Assembly (NCBI GenBank): GCA_963742315.1
Contig: CAVULE010000001.1
Location: 310,001-374,000, forward strand
Length of the DNA stretch: 64,000 nt
Source of the DNA: AV69 sp963742315
GTDB taxonomy: Bacteria > Verrucomicrobiota > Verrucomicrobiia > Chthoniobacterales > UBA10450
Direction of reading: 5' to 3'
The notes below the pieces were generated by a model. The model was given only the letters and a program-made list of their open reading frames with translations, had not been told where the DNA came from and did no database searches. Shown here in pieces: positions 52,960-61,720 of this stretch (within the stretch, counting starts at the first letter, position 1; each line of letters starts with the position of its first letter). Made by a program: the position numbers and the translations under genes.

Positions 52960-53736
52960 ATGCTAACGGCAATTACTCGCGGGGTGAGCCCGAGCATCAA
53001 CAACTGCGAGCTGTCGTTTCATGCGCGGCAGCGAATCGATGTAGCTAAAGCAGTTGCCCAGCACAAAGCGTATGAGAATTGTCTGGCCAAATTAGGCGTC
53101 CGGATTGTTTCACTTCCCGCCGAGCCAGAACTTCCTGATGCCGTTTTCGTGGAAGATACCGCGGTAGTGGTCGACGAAGTTGCGGTCATTTCTATCATGG
53201 GCGCAAAAAGCCGGCGACCGGAGACGGCCAGCGTCGCGGAGACTCTGGTGCATTATCGGCCGCTCAACTTCCTGGCCGAACCGGCAACTCTGGATGGAGG
53301 CGATGTCCTGCGCATCGGCCGTTCGATCCTTGTTGGCTTATCGCAACGAACAAATCGAGCTGGCGTCAATCAGTTGCGCGAACTGCTTGGCGCTTTTGAC
53401 TATCAAGTGCAGCCAGTTGAAATGAGAAATTGTCTGCACCTGAAGAGCGCCTGCTCTTACGTTGGCAACGACACCGTTCTAATAAATCGATCCTGGATTA
53501 ACCCGGAGCCATTTCGCCAGTTCGAGATACTTGACGTTCCCGAGGACGAGCCGGCCGCTGCAAACGTGCTGCTGATCGACGATATTGTTATCTTGCCGAC
53601 TTCTTTTCCAAAAACTGGTGCCCTACTCAAGAACCGAGGCTTGCGGGTTCAAACGATCGATTTGTCCGAGCTGCAAAAAGCCGAGGCTGGCGTGACCTGC
53701 GGCAGCTTAATCTTTAGCGACAAATCACGCTTTTAG
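52960..53736 (+). CDS. Dimethylarginine dimethylaminohydrolase-like (DDAH) protein
   Basis: 258 residues from MLTAITRGVSPSINNCELSF, near the 254 residues of Pseudomonas DDAH. The beta/alpha propeller of the arginine deiminase superfamily is clear: PDAVFVEDTAVVV, TLDGGDVLRIG, catalytic His160 in CLHLKSACSYVG and nucleophile Cys247 in AGVTCGSLIF. It would hydrolyse methylated arginine to citrulline and methylamine; arginine deiminase or agmatine use is less likely at this length. Start within a short repeat; a second ATG at 52951 is possible. Confidence 0.9.
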   Translation: MLTAITRGVSPSINNCELSFHARQRIDVAKAVAQHKAYENCLAKLGVRIVSLPAEPELPDAVFVEDTAVVVDEVAVISIMGAKSRRPETASVAETLVHYRPLNFLAEPATLDGGDVLRIGRSILVGLSQRTNRAGVNQLRELLGAFDYQVQPVEMRNCLHLKSACSYVGNDTVLINRSWINPEPFRQFEILDVPEDEPAAANVLLIDDIVILPTSFPKTGALLKNRGLRVQTIDLSELQKAEAGVTCGSLIFSDKSRF

Positions 53737-53900
53737 TTGCCGCTGCCAGGTTGTGCTGACCAGGGACCGATATCACTGAGCTTCGTCCAACCGCATAGCA
53801 ACATCGCTTCATCGAGTTCTCGACGGAGGCAATAGCTCAATGTCGCGCTCGCTCTATTCTGCGTTCCGCTGTGGGAATTCCGCATTACACTTCGTCAAAC

Positions 53901-54407
53901 ATGTTCGTCATCGCTCGTGCACTCACCTACGCCGCACTTTTCATTGGGTTGATCCTTATCTATTTGCCGGGCCAACTTCTGTCCTGGTCTGGGATTGCCC
54001 GACCCACCGTCACTGGACCGCTACAGATTGCCGGAATGATTATCGGCGGCATCGGTGCGGCAATAGCGCTCTGGTGCATCTTCGCATTCGCAGCGATCGG
54101 GAAAGGCACGCCGGCGCCCTTCGACCCGCCTCGCCGCCTCGTTATCGAAGGACCGTACCGGTTCGTGCGAAACCCGATGTATATCGGCGCCACCCTTGGT
54201 CTTGCCGGCGCCGCAATTTTTTACGGCTCACTGTCGCTCTCGATTTACGCCGCGTCGTTTTTGCTTGCCGCTCACCTGTTCGTCGTCGTTTACGAGGAAC
54301 CGACCTTGCGAAAATCTTTCGGCGCAGAGTACGAAGCGTATTGCCAGCGAGTCAGGCGCTGGATTCCCGGCCGAACTCGGCTCTTCCATTTAAAAATTAA
54401 CAGATAA
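53901..54407 (+). CDS. Isoprenylcysteine carboxyl methyltransferase (ICMT/PEMT)-like protein
   Basis: 168 residues from MFVIARALTYAALFIG; an in-frame GTG-type start at 53871 is possible. Four or five membrane helices and the family C-terminal block GPYRFVRNPMYIGATLGLAG with EEPTLRKSFGAEYEAYCQRV and RRWIPG. The R-NPMYIG motif and the later E..Y...RRW binding site for SAM are intact. Bacterial members methylate unknown lipids or peptides; no prenylation is implied. Followed 51 bases later by a small exported gene. Confidence 0.85.
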   Translation: MFVIARALTYAALFIGLILIYLPGQLLSWSGIARPTVTGPLQIAGMIIGGIGAAIALWCIFAFAAIGKGTPAPFDPPRRLVIEGPYRFVRNPMYIGATLGLAGAAIFYGSLSLSIYAASFLLAAHLFVVVYEEPTLRKSFGAEYEAYCQRVRRWIPGRTRLFHLKINR

Positions 54408-54458
54408 ATCGTTAACTGATACCAGCGTCAGCCTGCAAATAACTAATCTCGCCTCATT

Positions 54459-54887
54459 ATGAAAAATGTCCTTCACGCGCTTTCGCTCCTGATCGTTCCA
54501 TTCATCTCACTCCAAGCCGGAGATGAAGATGATGTTCTGCGCGCGGAACACGAACTCGCGCGCTGCTACCAAAACAGCGATGCCGCATGCATCGAACAGG
54601 GCGTGATGGAGGATTACATCCTGATCAACTCCAGGGGAAAGATAAGCACGCGGGCCGATGATCTCGCCGAAGCGAAGAAAGGCGATCCGAAATACGAGAT
54701 TTTTGAGAACCACGACATGAAGGCGCGGTTACGCGGCGATTCCGCTGTCGTGACCGGCGTCACGCACACAAAAGGAATTTCCGGCGGCCAGCCCTTCGAC
54801 GCCGAGTTTCGCTTCACCGACACCTTCGTGAAAGATCATGGTCGGTGGCGCCTCTGGGCCGGCCAGGCGATGAAGATCACGCCCTGA
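54459..54887 (+). CDS. Exported NTF2-like (DUF4440) protein
   Basis: 142 residues. A signal peptide (residues 1-20, ALSLLIVPFISLQAG) precedes a SnoaL/DUF4440-type fold: DVLRAEHELARCYQNSDAAC, MEDYILINSRGKISTRADDL, VVTGVTHTKGISGGQPFDAE and DTFVKDHGRWRLWAGQAM. The fold is a ligand-binding cone without evident catalytic residues. Ninety bases upstream of the beta-lactamase-fold hydrolase gene, on the same strand. Confidence 0.82.
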   Translation: MKNVLHALSLLIVPFISLQAGDEDDVLRAEHELARCYQNSDAACIEQGVMEDYILINSRGKISTRADDLAEAKKGDPKYEIFENHDMKARLRGDSAVVTGVTHTKGISGGQPFDAEFRFTDTFVKDHGRWRLWAGQAMKITP

Positions 54888-54963
54888 AGCAAGGTGTCGA
54901 TCATTCATTATTAAGAGCAAACGATCTGAATCCAGATCGTTGATCTCGCGCATCTCAATGAAC

Positions 54964-54968
54964 GGAGG
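54964..54968 (+). promoter_or_regulatory. Shine-Dalgarno of the serine hydrolase gene
   Basis: GGAGG eight bases upstream of ATG 54977; supports that start. Confidence 0.65.
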
Positions 54969-54976
54969 GCGCGTTT

Positions 54977-56401
54977 ATGATTCGAAACTTCCGGGAGGCG
55001 GCGATCGCAATGTCGATCTTCGCCATCTTAACACCAGGTTTTGCTGGAACGCAGGTAGTTCCACCAGACGATGATATTCGCAAGATTCTGGCCGAACGCG
55101 TCGGGGAAAACGAGAAAGCGGTCGGGATCGTTGTCGGTGTAATCGATCCGCAGAGCCGGAGGATTATTTCCTACGGGCATCGAGATGTTGGCGACGCGCG
55201 TCCGTTGAATGGCGACACGGTTTTCGAGATTGCGTCTGTCACCAAAGTTTTCACCGCGCTGCTTTTGGCCGACATGGTCGAGAAAAATGAAGTCGCTCTT
55301 TCGGATCCGGCCTCAAAATATTTGACCGCCGCCGCGATCAAGCTTCCGGAACGGAACGGGCATCTGATCACGCTTGTCGATCTTGCTACCCACACTTCAG
55401 GTCTGCCGTTCATGCCGGCGGATGCGCCGCCGTTCAACGATCCCGCCGCGGCGAAATATTCTACCGGCGATCTCAAGCGCTACCTTGCTAGTTACGAATT
55501 GACCCGCGAGATCGGCTCGGAGTGGGATTATTCGAATATCGGTTACTGGCTTTTGAGTGAAGCGCTCGCCGCCCGCGGCGGCAAAGACATCGAAAATCTT
55601 ATTCGCTCACGCGTGCTCGCTCCGCTCAAAATGACGGACACCGATTTCGAATTATCGGCAAAAATGAAGGAGAATCTCGCTCCCGGCCACGACAGCACCT
55701 TGCAGCTCGCTCCGGCTTCTTCAACCATCCCGATTTACTCGATCATGCCCGCGATCGGTCTGCTGTATTCAACGACTAACGATCTCTTGACCTTTCTCTC
55801 CGAATGCATGGGATACGAGCCTTCACCACTGGCGCCGGCAATGAATGTCGCGCTGAGCAATCGCCGGCCCGTCCAGCCCGGCAATGAGCAGGCGCTTGGT
55901 TGGAACATTTACGGAAAGGATGCGGATCAAGTAATCTTTCGCGACGGCAGCTCGTTCGGCTACGCGAGTGTAATGGCGTACGATCCGGAGGCGCGCGTCG
56001 GCGTCGTCGTGCTCACGAACCAGGTTGGAGACGTTGGAGACATCGCGCGGCACTTGCTCCGGCCGGATTTTCTGTTGGCCAAACCGGCGAACACAAAACA
56101 CATCGAAATCGCACTCGATTCAAAGGTTCTCGATTCTTATGTCGGCCGATACGAAGCAAAAGGCGAAGGAATCTTTACGATCGCTCGCGAAAATGATTTC
56201 CTGACGATCGGATCGCCCTCCGATTGGGGCCTTCCGAAACTCCGGATCCGTCCGGAAAGTCAGCGGGATTTTTTCGCATCCGAGCTTCCAGTCCGAGTCA
56301 CGTTTCAAACCGGCTCCGATGGCAAAGTCGGCAGCCTGACAATCTATCCTCCGAGAGGCCAAAAAGGCGTGCGAGCGAACAAACTCGCCACCGAAAATTA
56401 G
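54977..56401 (+). CDS. Exported beta-lactamase-fold serine hydrolase
   Basis: 474 residues. Signal peptide to about residue 24 (AAIAMSIFAILTPGFAG). The class C/penicillin-binding-type domain has the Ser-x-x-Lys in EIASVTKVFTALLLADMVE and Tyr-x-Asn in WDYSNIGYWLLSEALA; the third motif is around FRDGSSFGYASVMAY, in place of KTG. The C-terminal 100 residues are a small beta domain (YVGRYEAKGEGIFTIA) found in esterase-type members. More probably a peptidase or esterase of the AmpC/EstB kind than an antibiotic-degrading enzyme. A good Shine-Dalgarno supports the start. Confidence 0.9.
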   Translation: MIRNFREAAIAMSIFAILTPGFAGTQVVPPDDDIRKILAERVGENEKAVGIVVGVIDPQSRRIISYGHRDVGDARPLNGDTVFEIASVTKVFTALLLADMVEKNEVALSDPASKYLTAAAIKLPERNGHLITLVDLATHTSGLPFMPADAPPFNDPAAAKYSTGDLKRYLASYELTREIGSEWDYSNIGYWLLSEALAARGGKDIENLIRSRVLAPLKMTDTDFELSAKMKENLAPGHDSTLQLAPASSTIPIYSIMPAIGLLYSTTNDLLTFLSECMGYEPSPLAPAMNVALSNRRPVQPGNEQALGWNIYGKDADQVIFRDGSSFGYASVMAYDPEARVGVVVLTNQVGDVGDIARHLLRPDFLLAKPANTKHIEIALDSKVLDSYVGRYEAKGEGIFTIARENDFLTIGSPSDWGLPKLRIRPESQRDFFASELPVRVTFQTGSDGKVGSLTIYPPRGQKGVRANKLATEN

Positions 56402-56594
56402 CAACGGGACTGTAGAGGCGGCCGTGTCGGCCGCAAAATTTGCGTGACCGCGTTGGAGGCGCAGCCGTGCTTGCCGCGCCGTCTTGTCACGCCGAAGCGT
56501 TGCCCGTAGGAGGAAGCCATTTCGCGAAGGCTGGTCGGCCGCGAGATTGTGATCCGCGAATTCTTCCTTCTTACTTTCCTATCGGTTGCTGCGG

Positions 56595-56623
56595 GGATCG
56601 CACCATTAAACTCTCGCAGTCCG
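56595..56623. repeat. GGATCGYACCATYAAAMTCT short repeat, copy 1
   Basis: 26 of 29 bases match 62205-62233 (tctcgcagtccg is shared exactly at the 3' end). Both lie in gaps next to enzymes, on the same strand. Confidence 0.65.
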
Positions 56624-56727
56624 GTCCGTAATCTCCTTTTGTGTTGCTCCGGGCGATGTCGTTTAAGCGGTGTTGGGAAGAATTTTAAATGTACGTAACC
56701 AATCCGGGTGGCTAGCGGTCTCTTCGG

Positions 56728-56976
56728 ATGATGGGAACGCAGCGGAAGATGGAGTGGGCGCCACCAACCTCCCCAACTGACCGACAAAGTAAGACTTTTG
56801 AGAATCCATTGCCTCGTTCTCCTGGGGGAGCCAAACAAGTTGACTCACCGTGCAGGCTAAGGAAACGCGTCCAACACTCTCTATTTTTCAGTATCGCTGC
56901 GACAACGTTTGGCACCGCATTCTACATTATGCTGTTGCTCGGGTTTGCGTGGCTCGTACGGGCATCATTTTCCTGA
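56728..56976 (+). CDS. Possible small membrane protein
   Basis: 82 codons; only the last 40 (LRKRVQHSLFFSIAATTFGT and the following helix IMLLLGFAWLVRASF) look like protein, resembling a positive-inside single-pass segment. No ribosome site and no family. It may start later or be chance. Confidence 0.25.
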   Translation: MMGTQRKMEWAPPTSPTDRQSKTFENPLPRSPGGAKQVDSPCRLRKRVQHSLFFSIAATTFGTAFYIMLLLGFAWLVRASFS

Positions 56977-57069
56977 AATAACGCGTTAGAATCCTTCATA
57001 ATTTTATCGCCGGTTTCAGGTATTTGGATAAAGTTTTATCAGCTTGCAGGGCAGGGGGCAGCCGCAGGA

Positions 57070-59336
57070 ATGATAGAACGGATCAAGAACGCTCTGGCAG
57101 AAGTTCCTCGAGCTACTGTCTCTAGCGTCCACTATCTTTATCTGGCCCGGATTCCATTTCTCGGGTGGGTCACTTTATTCGGTCTCCCGTTACTCGCGAT
57201 AACCGTTGGACGGCCTCTTGTTCTTGCAGCTTACGATTTGGCATCTACTGGCGAAGCGTTTTTCGTCGGGATCGCCTTCGGATTGGCTGGTGGCAGCATC
57301 TATTTCACCGCTCACGTTATTACCAATCTTTGTTCGAACCGCTTCCGACTTGAGATCATTCGAATAGTTCAGAGCCGAATCGACAAGGCCTGGGCATCCG
57401 CAATTCTCCTTGCATTTCTCATAAATATTCTAGTAGGGACTAGCGCCTCAAAACCGGTTCTTTCTTACAGCGGCGGGATCGCGGCGGCTATGATCGCAGG
57501 AATGCTCGTCGCCTTCGCAGGCACGTTCGCAGCCGAAGCAATTTCCTCGAGTTTTCCCAAGAATCCCGTTTATCGAAATTTAGTTTGGTTCGGAATAAAA
57601 ATCGGACTTCGGAAGCAGAAAGGATATTTGCGCCCGGTCTCCGCCGGCGTTGAGACGAACGATCCGGCGAACTGGAAGTATGAAGAGGGCCACGTTCGTG
57701 CGGTCTCCTATACGTTTATTGTCATTGTCGCCTATTGCATCATCACCGGAAGACAGATTGCGCCGCTGGTGGCGTTGATGTTGCTGCTCTCTCTGTGGGT
57801 CCTTGTTCTGGCCGGTGTTACATTTTTTTGGGACCGTTACCGATTGCCATTGCTGGTCATTCTCGTCGTCTATTTTTGGCTCGCAGGTTTTTCTATCAAG
57901 GCCGACCATTATTATCGCGTCTGGACCAGGCCATCACCCGACCCGGAACTAACGCCCGGCGAAATCGTTGGTCGGGCCGCGCAGCAACATCGGCCTGTTG
58001 TAATCGTAGCGGCAGCTGGCGGCGGTATTCAATCGGCCGCCTGGACTACTTCTGTGCTTGATCAATTAGGCAAGCGCCTGAAGGCAGATTCCAGCGGCGC
58101 CTACGATTTGCCGCACAGCATACGGCTCATTAGCGGCGTTTCCGGGGGCAGCGTCGGGGGAATGTTTTATGCGGAGTGTTTCAACGAGAGCGAACCCGAT
58201 TTCAGCCACAGTTTTCAAGCGGCATGTTCGAGCTCTCTCGGGCCCACCATTCGTGGTCTTTTACGACAGGATCTTTGGCGCGCTCTGATGCCGTTTTTGG
58301 TTACTGATATTTGCAACGATCGCGGACGCGTCCTGGAGCGACAATGGTGCAAAAGTTTTGACAACAAATTTAAGCCAAACGCAAAACTGGCCGATGCTAC
58401 CCTGTCGGCGTGGGGCGCGGATGCCCTTTCGTTAAAGCGACCCGCGTTAATATTCAATTCGACCATCGTCGAGACTGGGCAGCGGTTGGCCATTTCCACG
58501 GTACCGATCCGGCACGCGCTGATCGGCGAAACTAACTTCACCGAACAGTACTGTGCCGAGATTGCTGTCAGCACGGCGGCACGGCTTTCGGCAACCTTCC
58601 CTTTCGTGACTCCGACTGGCCGGCCCACCATGTTAAACACGAGTGACTTCCGCCTGCACGGATCGTTTCACCGCCTCCATGCGGCGGAGGCGATCAACAC
58701 CTCGTCGATGGCGGCTACTATGAAAACAGCGGCGTGGTCGGTGCAATCGAGTGGATCGATGACGCTTTGACGGACCTTACCAACCCAGCAAAGAATCCGA
58801 AACAGTATCCGGTACCACGCGACATTTTGTTGTTAGCAATTGATGCTTTCGAACGACCAACCGATCCGGAAGATCCGTGTCAGCTAAGTCAGACGGGGCC
58901 AGCTGGTCAATCCGATGAAGTTGCTCACGGGGTGATCTACAATCTGGCATCCCCGCTGCACGCAGTGATGAACGTGCGAGGCGCGGGACAACGATCATTT
59001 GCCCGACGTTTGTTGCGCATGTTCCAAGCGCGTTGGGCACTGCAGCATGTCGATATTCGCGATGTTAAGATCTTTTTCGAAGTGGAAGATCCGGCCAACC
59101 GGGAAGAACATGTCCAGGCTGGTCAGAAGACGCAGGCGCTCGCCGGAAAAAAGCCGGCTGGTCGATTCTATATAGGAGTAGATCCCGGGAAAGAACCGCT
59201 TTCCTGGCATTTGCGACCGAGTGAGATTGATGAACTAAAAAAGCAATGGGTTGGTTTTAATGCCGCTTCGGAAAACTGCCCCGATAATTATGGAGCGATT
59301 CTCGACTTCTTTAAAACCGAATCCGCCGAACAGTAA
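57070..59336 (+). CDS. Membrane-embedded patatin-like phospholipase, frameshifted near 58687
   Basis: About 755 residues when joined. The first 290 residues hold seven or so membrane helices (FLGWVTLFGLPLLAITVG, AFFVGIAFGLAGGSIYFTAH, LIVIVAYC region). The patatin domain follows: oxyanion loop VVIVAAAGGGIQSAAWTTSV and nucleophile elbow LISGVSGGSVGGMFY. The partner Asp is in HLVDGGYYENSGVVGAIEW, which lies in a different frame; one base is missing between about 58686 and 58690 (GCGGCGGAGG, probably GGG). The two halves read to 58770 and from before 58734 to 59336. Would hydrolyse membrane phospholipids. Confidence 0.8.
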
Positions 59337-59385
59337 AACGCTGTCCTGTCCGTTGCGGACCGCAAGAGGTCACGGCAATCGCGCC

Positions 59386-60352
59386 TCAACTCTTCCTCGC
59401 CAAATCTTCGATCTTCTTCCACTCGTCCGGGCTGAGCAGGAGTTTTTCTGCAGCCATGTTCTCGTCGAGATGCGCGAGCGACGACGTGCCCGGGATCGGC
59501 AGTATAACCGGCGATTTTTGCAGTAACCACGCGAGCGCGAGTTGCACCACGCTGACGTTGTGACGTTTCGCTTCGGCTTCCAACGCATTGCCGGTCGTGT
59601 GCAATGAAGGGTTCCTACTGCCGCCAATCGGCGCCCACGGAATGAATCCCATCTTTTCTTTCTCGCAGTAGTTCAGCGCGGCTTCCGAGTCGCGGTCGGT
59701 GATGTTGTATTGATTCTGGATGCTGACAATCGGCATCACCTTTTTCGCCTGCTCGATTTCCGCCACCGTCACTTCCGATAATCCAACGTGCCGGATTTTT
59801 CCGGCATCCTGCGCCTTTTTCAGCGCGCCCAACGATTCTTCGACCGGCACTTTGGAATCGATGCGATGCAATTGATAAAGATCGATCCGCTCGAGCTTCA
59901 ATCGCTTGAGACTTTTATCGACGCATTGTGCCAGATATTCCGGCCGCCCGTCCGGCACCCATTGTCCCGGACCAGGCCGGGTGTTACCGCCTTTGGTCGC
60001 GATCACCAGTCCTTTCGGATAAGGATACAACGCTTCGGCAATGAGCAGCTCGTTCGTTTCCGGACCGTAAGCATCGGCGGTGTCGATGAAATTGACGCCC
60101 AGCTCGACCGCGCGCCGCAAGACTTTCTTCGCGTTCTCGCGATCAGGCGGCCAACCCCAGATCCCTTCGCCCGTCAACCGCATCGCTCCAAACCCAAGCC
60201 GGTTGACCAACAGATCCCCACCCAATTGAAACGTGGAATCTCGCGCCTCCGGAACCGCCGCGAGAATTCTGTGTAACCCGCCTGTTAGAACGCCAGCTGC
60301 ACTTGCGGAAAGTCGCACCCAAAAATGTTCGCCGTGTTACATCGTTATGCAT
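59386..60352 (-). CDS. Tat-exported aldo/keto reductase, frameshifted in its signal peptide
   Basis: About 321 residues. From ATG 60352, with Shine-Dalgarno AGGGAGG eight bases before it, the protein begins MHNDVTRRTF; removing one base from the A5 run (plus strand 60321-60325) continues it as WVRLSASAAGVLTGGLHRIL, a twin-arginine signal. The barrel has the full tetrad: Asp and Tyr in IDTADAYGPETN, Lys in IATKGGNTRPG and His in LYQLHRIDSK. NADPH-dependent carbonyl reductases of this group are mostly cytoplasmic, so predicted export is unusual. Without repair the frame starts at a GTG (60318). Confidence 0.85.
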
Positions 60353-60360
60353 TGAATTTC

Positions 60361-60367
60361 CCTCCCT
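60361..60367 (-). promoter_or_regulatory. Shine-Dalgarno of the Tat-exported aldo/keto reductase
   Basis: AGGGAGG on the minus strand, eight bases before the ATG at 60352. It fixes the start upstream of the frameshift and so shows that the Tat signal is part of the gene. Confidence 0.75.
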
Positions 60368-60577
60368 ACTTCTTCTTAATTCTTACTTCCTACTTCTTAC
60401 TTTCTTAGGCCCGCTGCACCCGCGAGACTTACTTCCAAAAACGTTCTTCGTTTCATCACAGGTAAAATATAGTGGCGCGATTGACTCTCAACTCCGTAAA
60501 GGAGCGTGACTCCAACGGAGCTTTACGCTCTCACCTATCGCGCCGCCTTGGTGAGAAACCATCGCTTCCTATGCGCG

Positions 60578-60617
60578 ACCCGCCGTCGCCGAAGGCTATG
60601 GCGTGGCAAGCAAGTGA
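60578..60617. repeat. ACCCGCCTTCGCCAAGGCTA-type short repeat, copy 2
   Basis: gacccgccgtcgccgaaggc followed by tatggcgtggcaagcaagtg; aligns along its whole length with 52817-52859. Confidence 0.7.
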
Positions 60618-60655
60618 CGGTTGCGCCGGGCATCGAACGGGGTGAGTTAGGCTCT

Positions 60656-60664
60656 GAGGAGGAG
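60656..60664 (+). promoter_or_regulatory. Shine-Dalgarno of the catalase-family gene
   Basis: GAGGAGGAG seven bases upstream of ATG 60672. Much stronger than the sites of most genes around it. Confidence 0.7.
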
Positions 60665-60671
60665 ACTGACT

Positions 60672-61607
60672 ATGCCACTACCGAATGACGAAAAGTTGAT
60701 CGCATTGAGCGAAGAGATTTTGAAGCAATTCGAAGCCGTGTTTGGGTCGCATCCCGGATTCAGGCCGGGCCATGCCAAGGGCATTTTATTGACGGGGACG
60801 TTTACACCGTCCGGTGCGGCAGCGTCGCTGACGCGGGCGCAACATGCTGTGCAGGCTTCGACTCCAGTGACGGTGAGGTTTTCGGATGGGACGGGAATTC
60901 CGCTGATTCCCGACAACGATCCGAATGCGGATCCGCGGGGCATGGCGATCCGGTTCAACCTTGCCGAGCATGTGCACACCGACATTGTGGCGCATTCGGC
61001 TAATGGATTTCCGGCAAGTACGGGCCAGGAGTTTCTGGAGTTTTTGCGTGGCGTAACGCAGAGCGATCCAGCCGAGGTAACGGCGTTTGTGGGGAGTCAT
61101 CCCAAGGCGCTGGCATTTGTGCAGGCGATTACACCGCTGCCGGCGAGCTTTGCGACCGAGAAGTACTTTGGGCTTAGTGCGATGAAGTTCACCAATAAGG
61201 ATGGCGTGAGCCGATACGGGCGGTACACGATTGTTCCAGAGGCGGGAGAGGAGTACCTGGATCCTCCGACGGCTGCGGCGAAGGGACCGGACTATTTGTT
61301 CAACGAACTAAATGAGCGGCTGGCGAAGGGCCCGATCAAGTTCAAGATCACGGTTCAGGTTGCTGAGGACGGCGATATTGTGAATGACGCGACAGTGCAT
61401 TGGCCAGCCGAGCGGAAGGTGGTGGAGTTGGGAACCATTGCGCTGACGAATATAGTCGCCAACAATGCTCACGAACAGAAGCACATTATCTTCGATCCGA
61501 TTCCTCGCCTGGATGGGATCGAGCCTTCGGACGACCCGCTGCTTGAGTTGAGGGCCGCGGTTTATCTGATAAGCGGAAGGCGAAGGCGCACTGCTCCAGA
61601 GCAGTGA
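60672..61607 (+). CDS. Catalase-family peroxidase (SrpA-like)
   Basis: 311 residues, the short heme peroxidase form of the catalase fold. Distal His34 is in RPGHAKGILLTGTF, the family strand is VTVRFSDGTGIPLIPDNDP, Asn111 in AHSANGFPAST, and the proximal heme ligand is Tyr298 in ELRAAVYLISGRRR (R-x3-Y). No signal peptide. It would use peroxide on organic donors. Strong GAGGAGGAG ribosome site, and richer use of GAG and GGG codons than its neighbours, suggest foreign origin. It is followed at once by a truncated GNAT gene. Confidence 0.9.
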   Translation: MPLPNDEKLIALSEEILKQFEAVFGSHPGFRPGHAKGILLTGTFTPSGAAASLTRAQHAVQASTPVTVRFSDGTGIPLIPDNDPNADPRGMAIRFNLAEHVHTDIVAHSANGFPASTGQEFLEFLRGVTQSDPAEVTAFVGSHPKALAFVQAITPLPASFATEKYFGLSAMKFTNKDGVSRYGRYTIVPEAGEEYLDPPTAAAKGPDYLFNELNERLAKGPIKFKITVQVAEDGDIVNDATVHWPAERKVVELGTIALTNIVANNAHEQKHIIFDPIPRLDGIEPSDDPLLELRAAVYLISGRRRRTAPEQ

Positions 61608-61609
61608 GT

Positions 61610-61720
61610 TTGAGCAAAGAAATCGCCTCAGTACGCGTGCTCGAAAAAGCCGGGCTGCGCTATTCCGACAGCGTGTCTCTTTGGGACCACCAATTTTCAA
61701 AGTATATTATAGAAACATGA
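61610..61720 (+). pseudogene. C-terminal remnant of a GNAT acetyltransferase
   Basis: Starting three bases after the catalase stop, the frame reads EIASVRVLEKAGLRYSDSVS and ends LWDHQFSKYIIET, closely matching the tail of the GNAT at 52295 (ENIASVRVLEKAGLRLSG). The N-terminal 140 residues are missing. Its TGA overlaps the MmcQ/YjbR ATG (ATGA at 61717-61720), as in a former operon, so the upstream part was replaced. Confidence 0.8.

Larger units (their letters stand above)
56402..57069. other. Long intergenic region with a short repeat and a possible small gene
   Basis: Nearly 670 bases. It starts with ggcggccgtgtcggccgc (hairpin-like) and includes the 29-base repeat at 56595-56623. A plus-strand frame 56728-56976 ends in a clear membrane helix (SIAATTFGTAFYIMLLLGFA) but the front half is not protein-like; a minus-strand frame at 56663-56848 is equally doubtful. 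The patatin promoter presumably lies in 56980-57069, which is A/T-rich. Confidence 0.45.
60353..60671. other. Divergent region between the aldo/keto reductase and catalase genes
   Basis: Contains the reductase Shine-Dalgarno (60361-60367), a long pyrimidine tract on the plus strand at 60361-60408 (cttcctacttcttactttct), a short inverted element (ggagcgtgactccaacggag) near 60500, and the ACCCGCC-type repeat at 60578-60617. No gene seen. Confidence 0.5.

Noticed and set aside
54977..56401. Antibiotic-inactivating beta-lactamase
   Set aside because: The fold and Ser-x-x-Lys/Tyr-x-Asn motifs are present, but the KTG motif is not typical and a C-terminal esterase-type domain follows; peptidase or esterase is more likely.
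56398..56838. 146-codon minus-strand frame upstream of the patatin gene
   Set aside because: Basic, repeat-containing composition with no start signal; it crosses the 56595 repeat.
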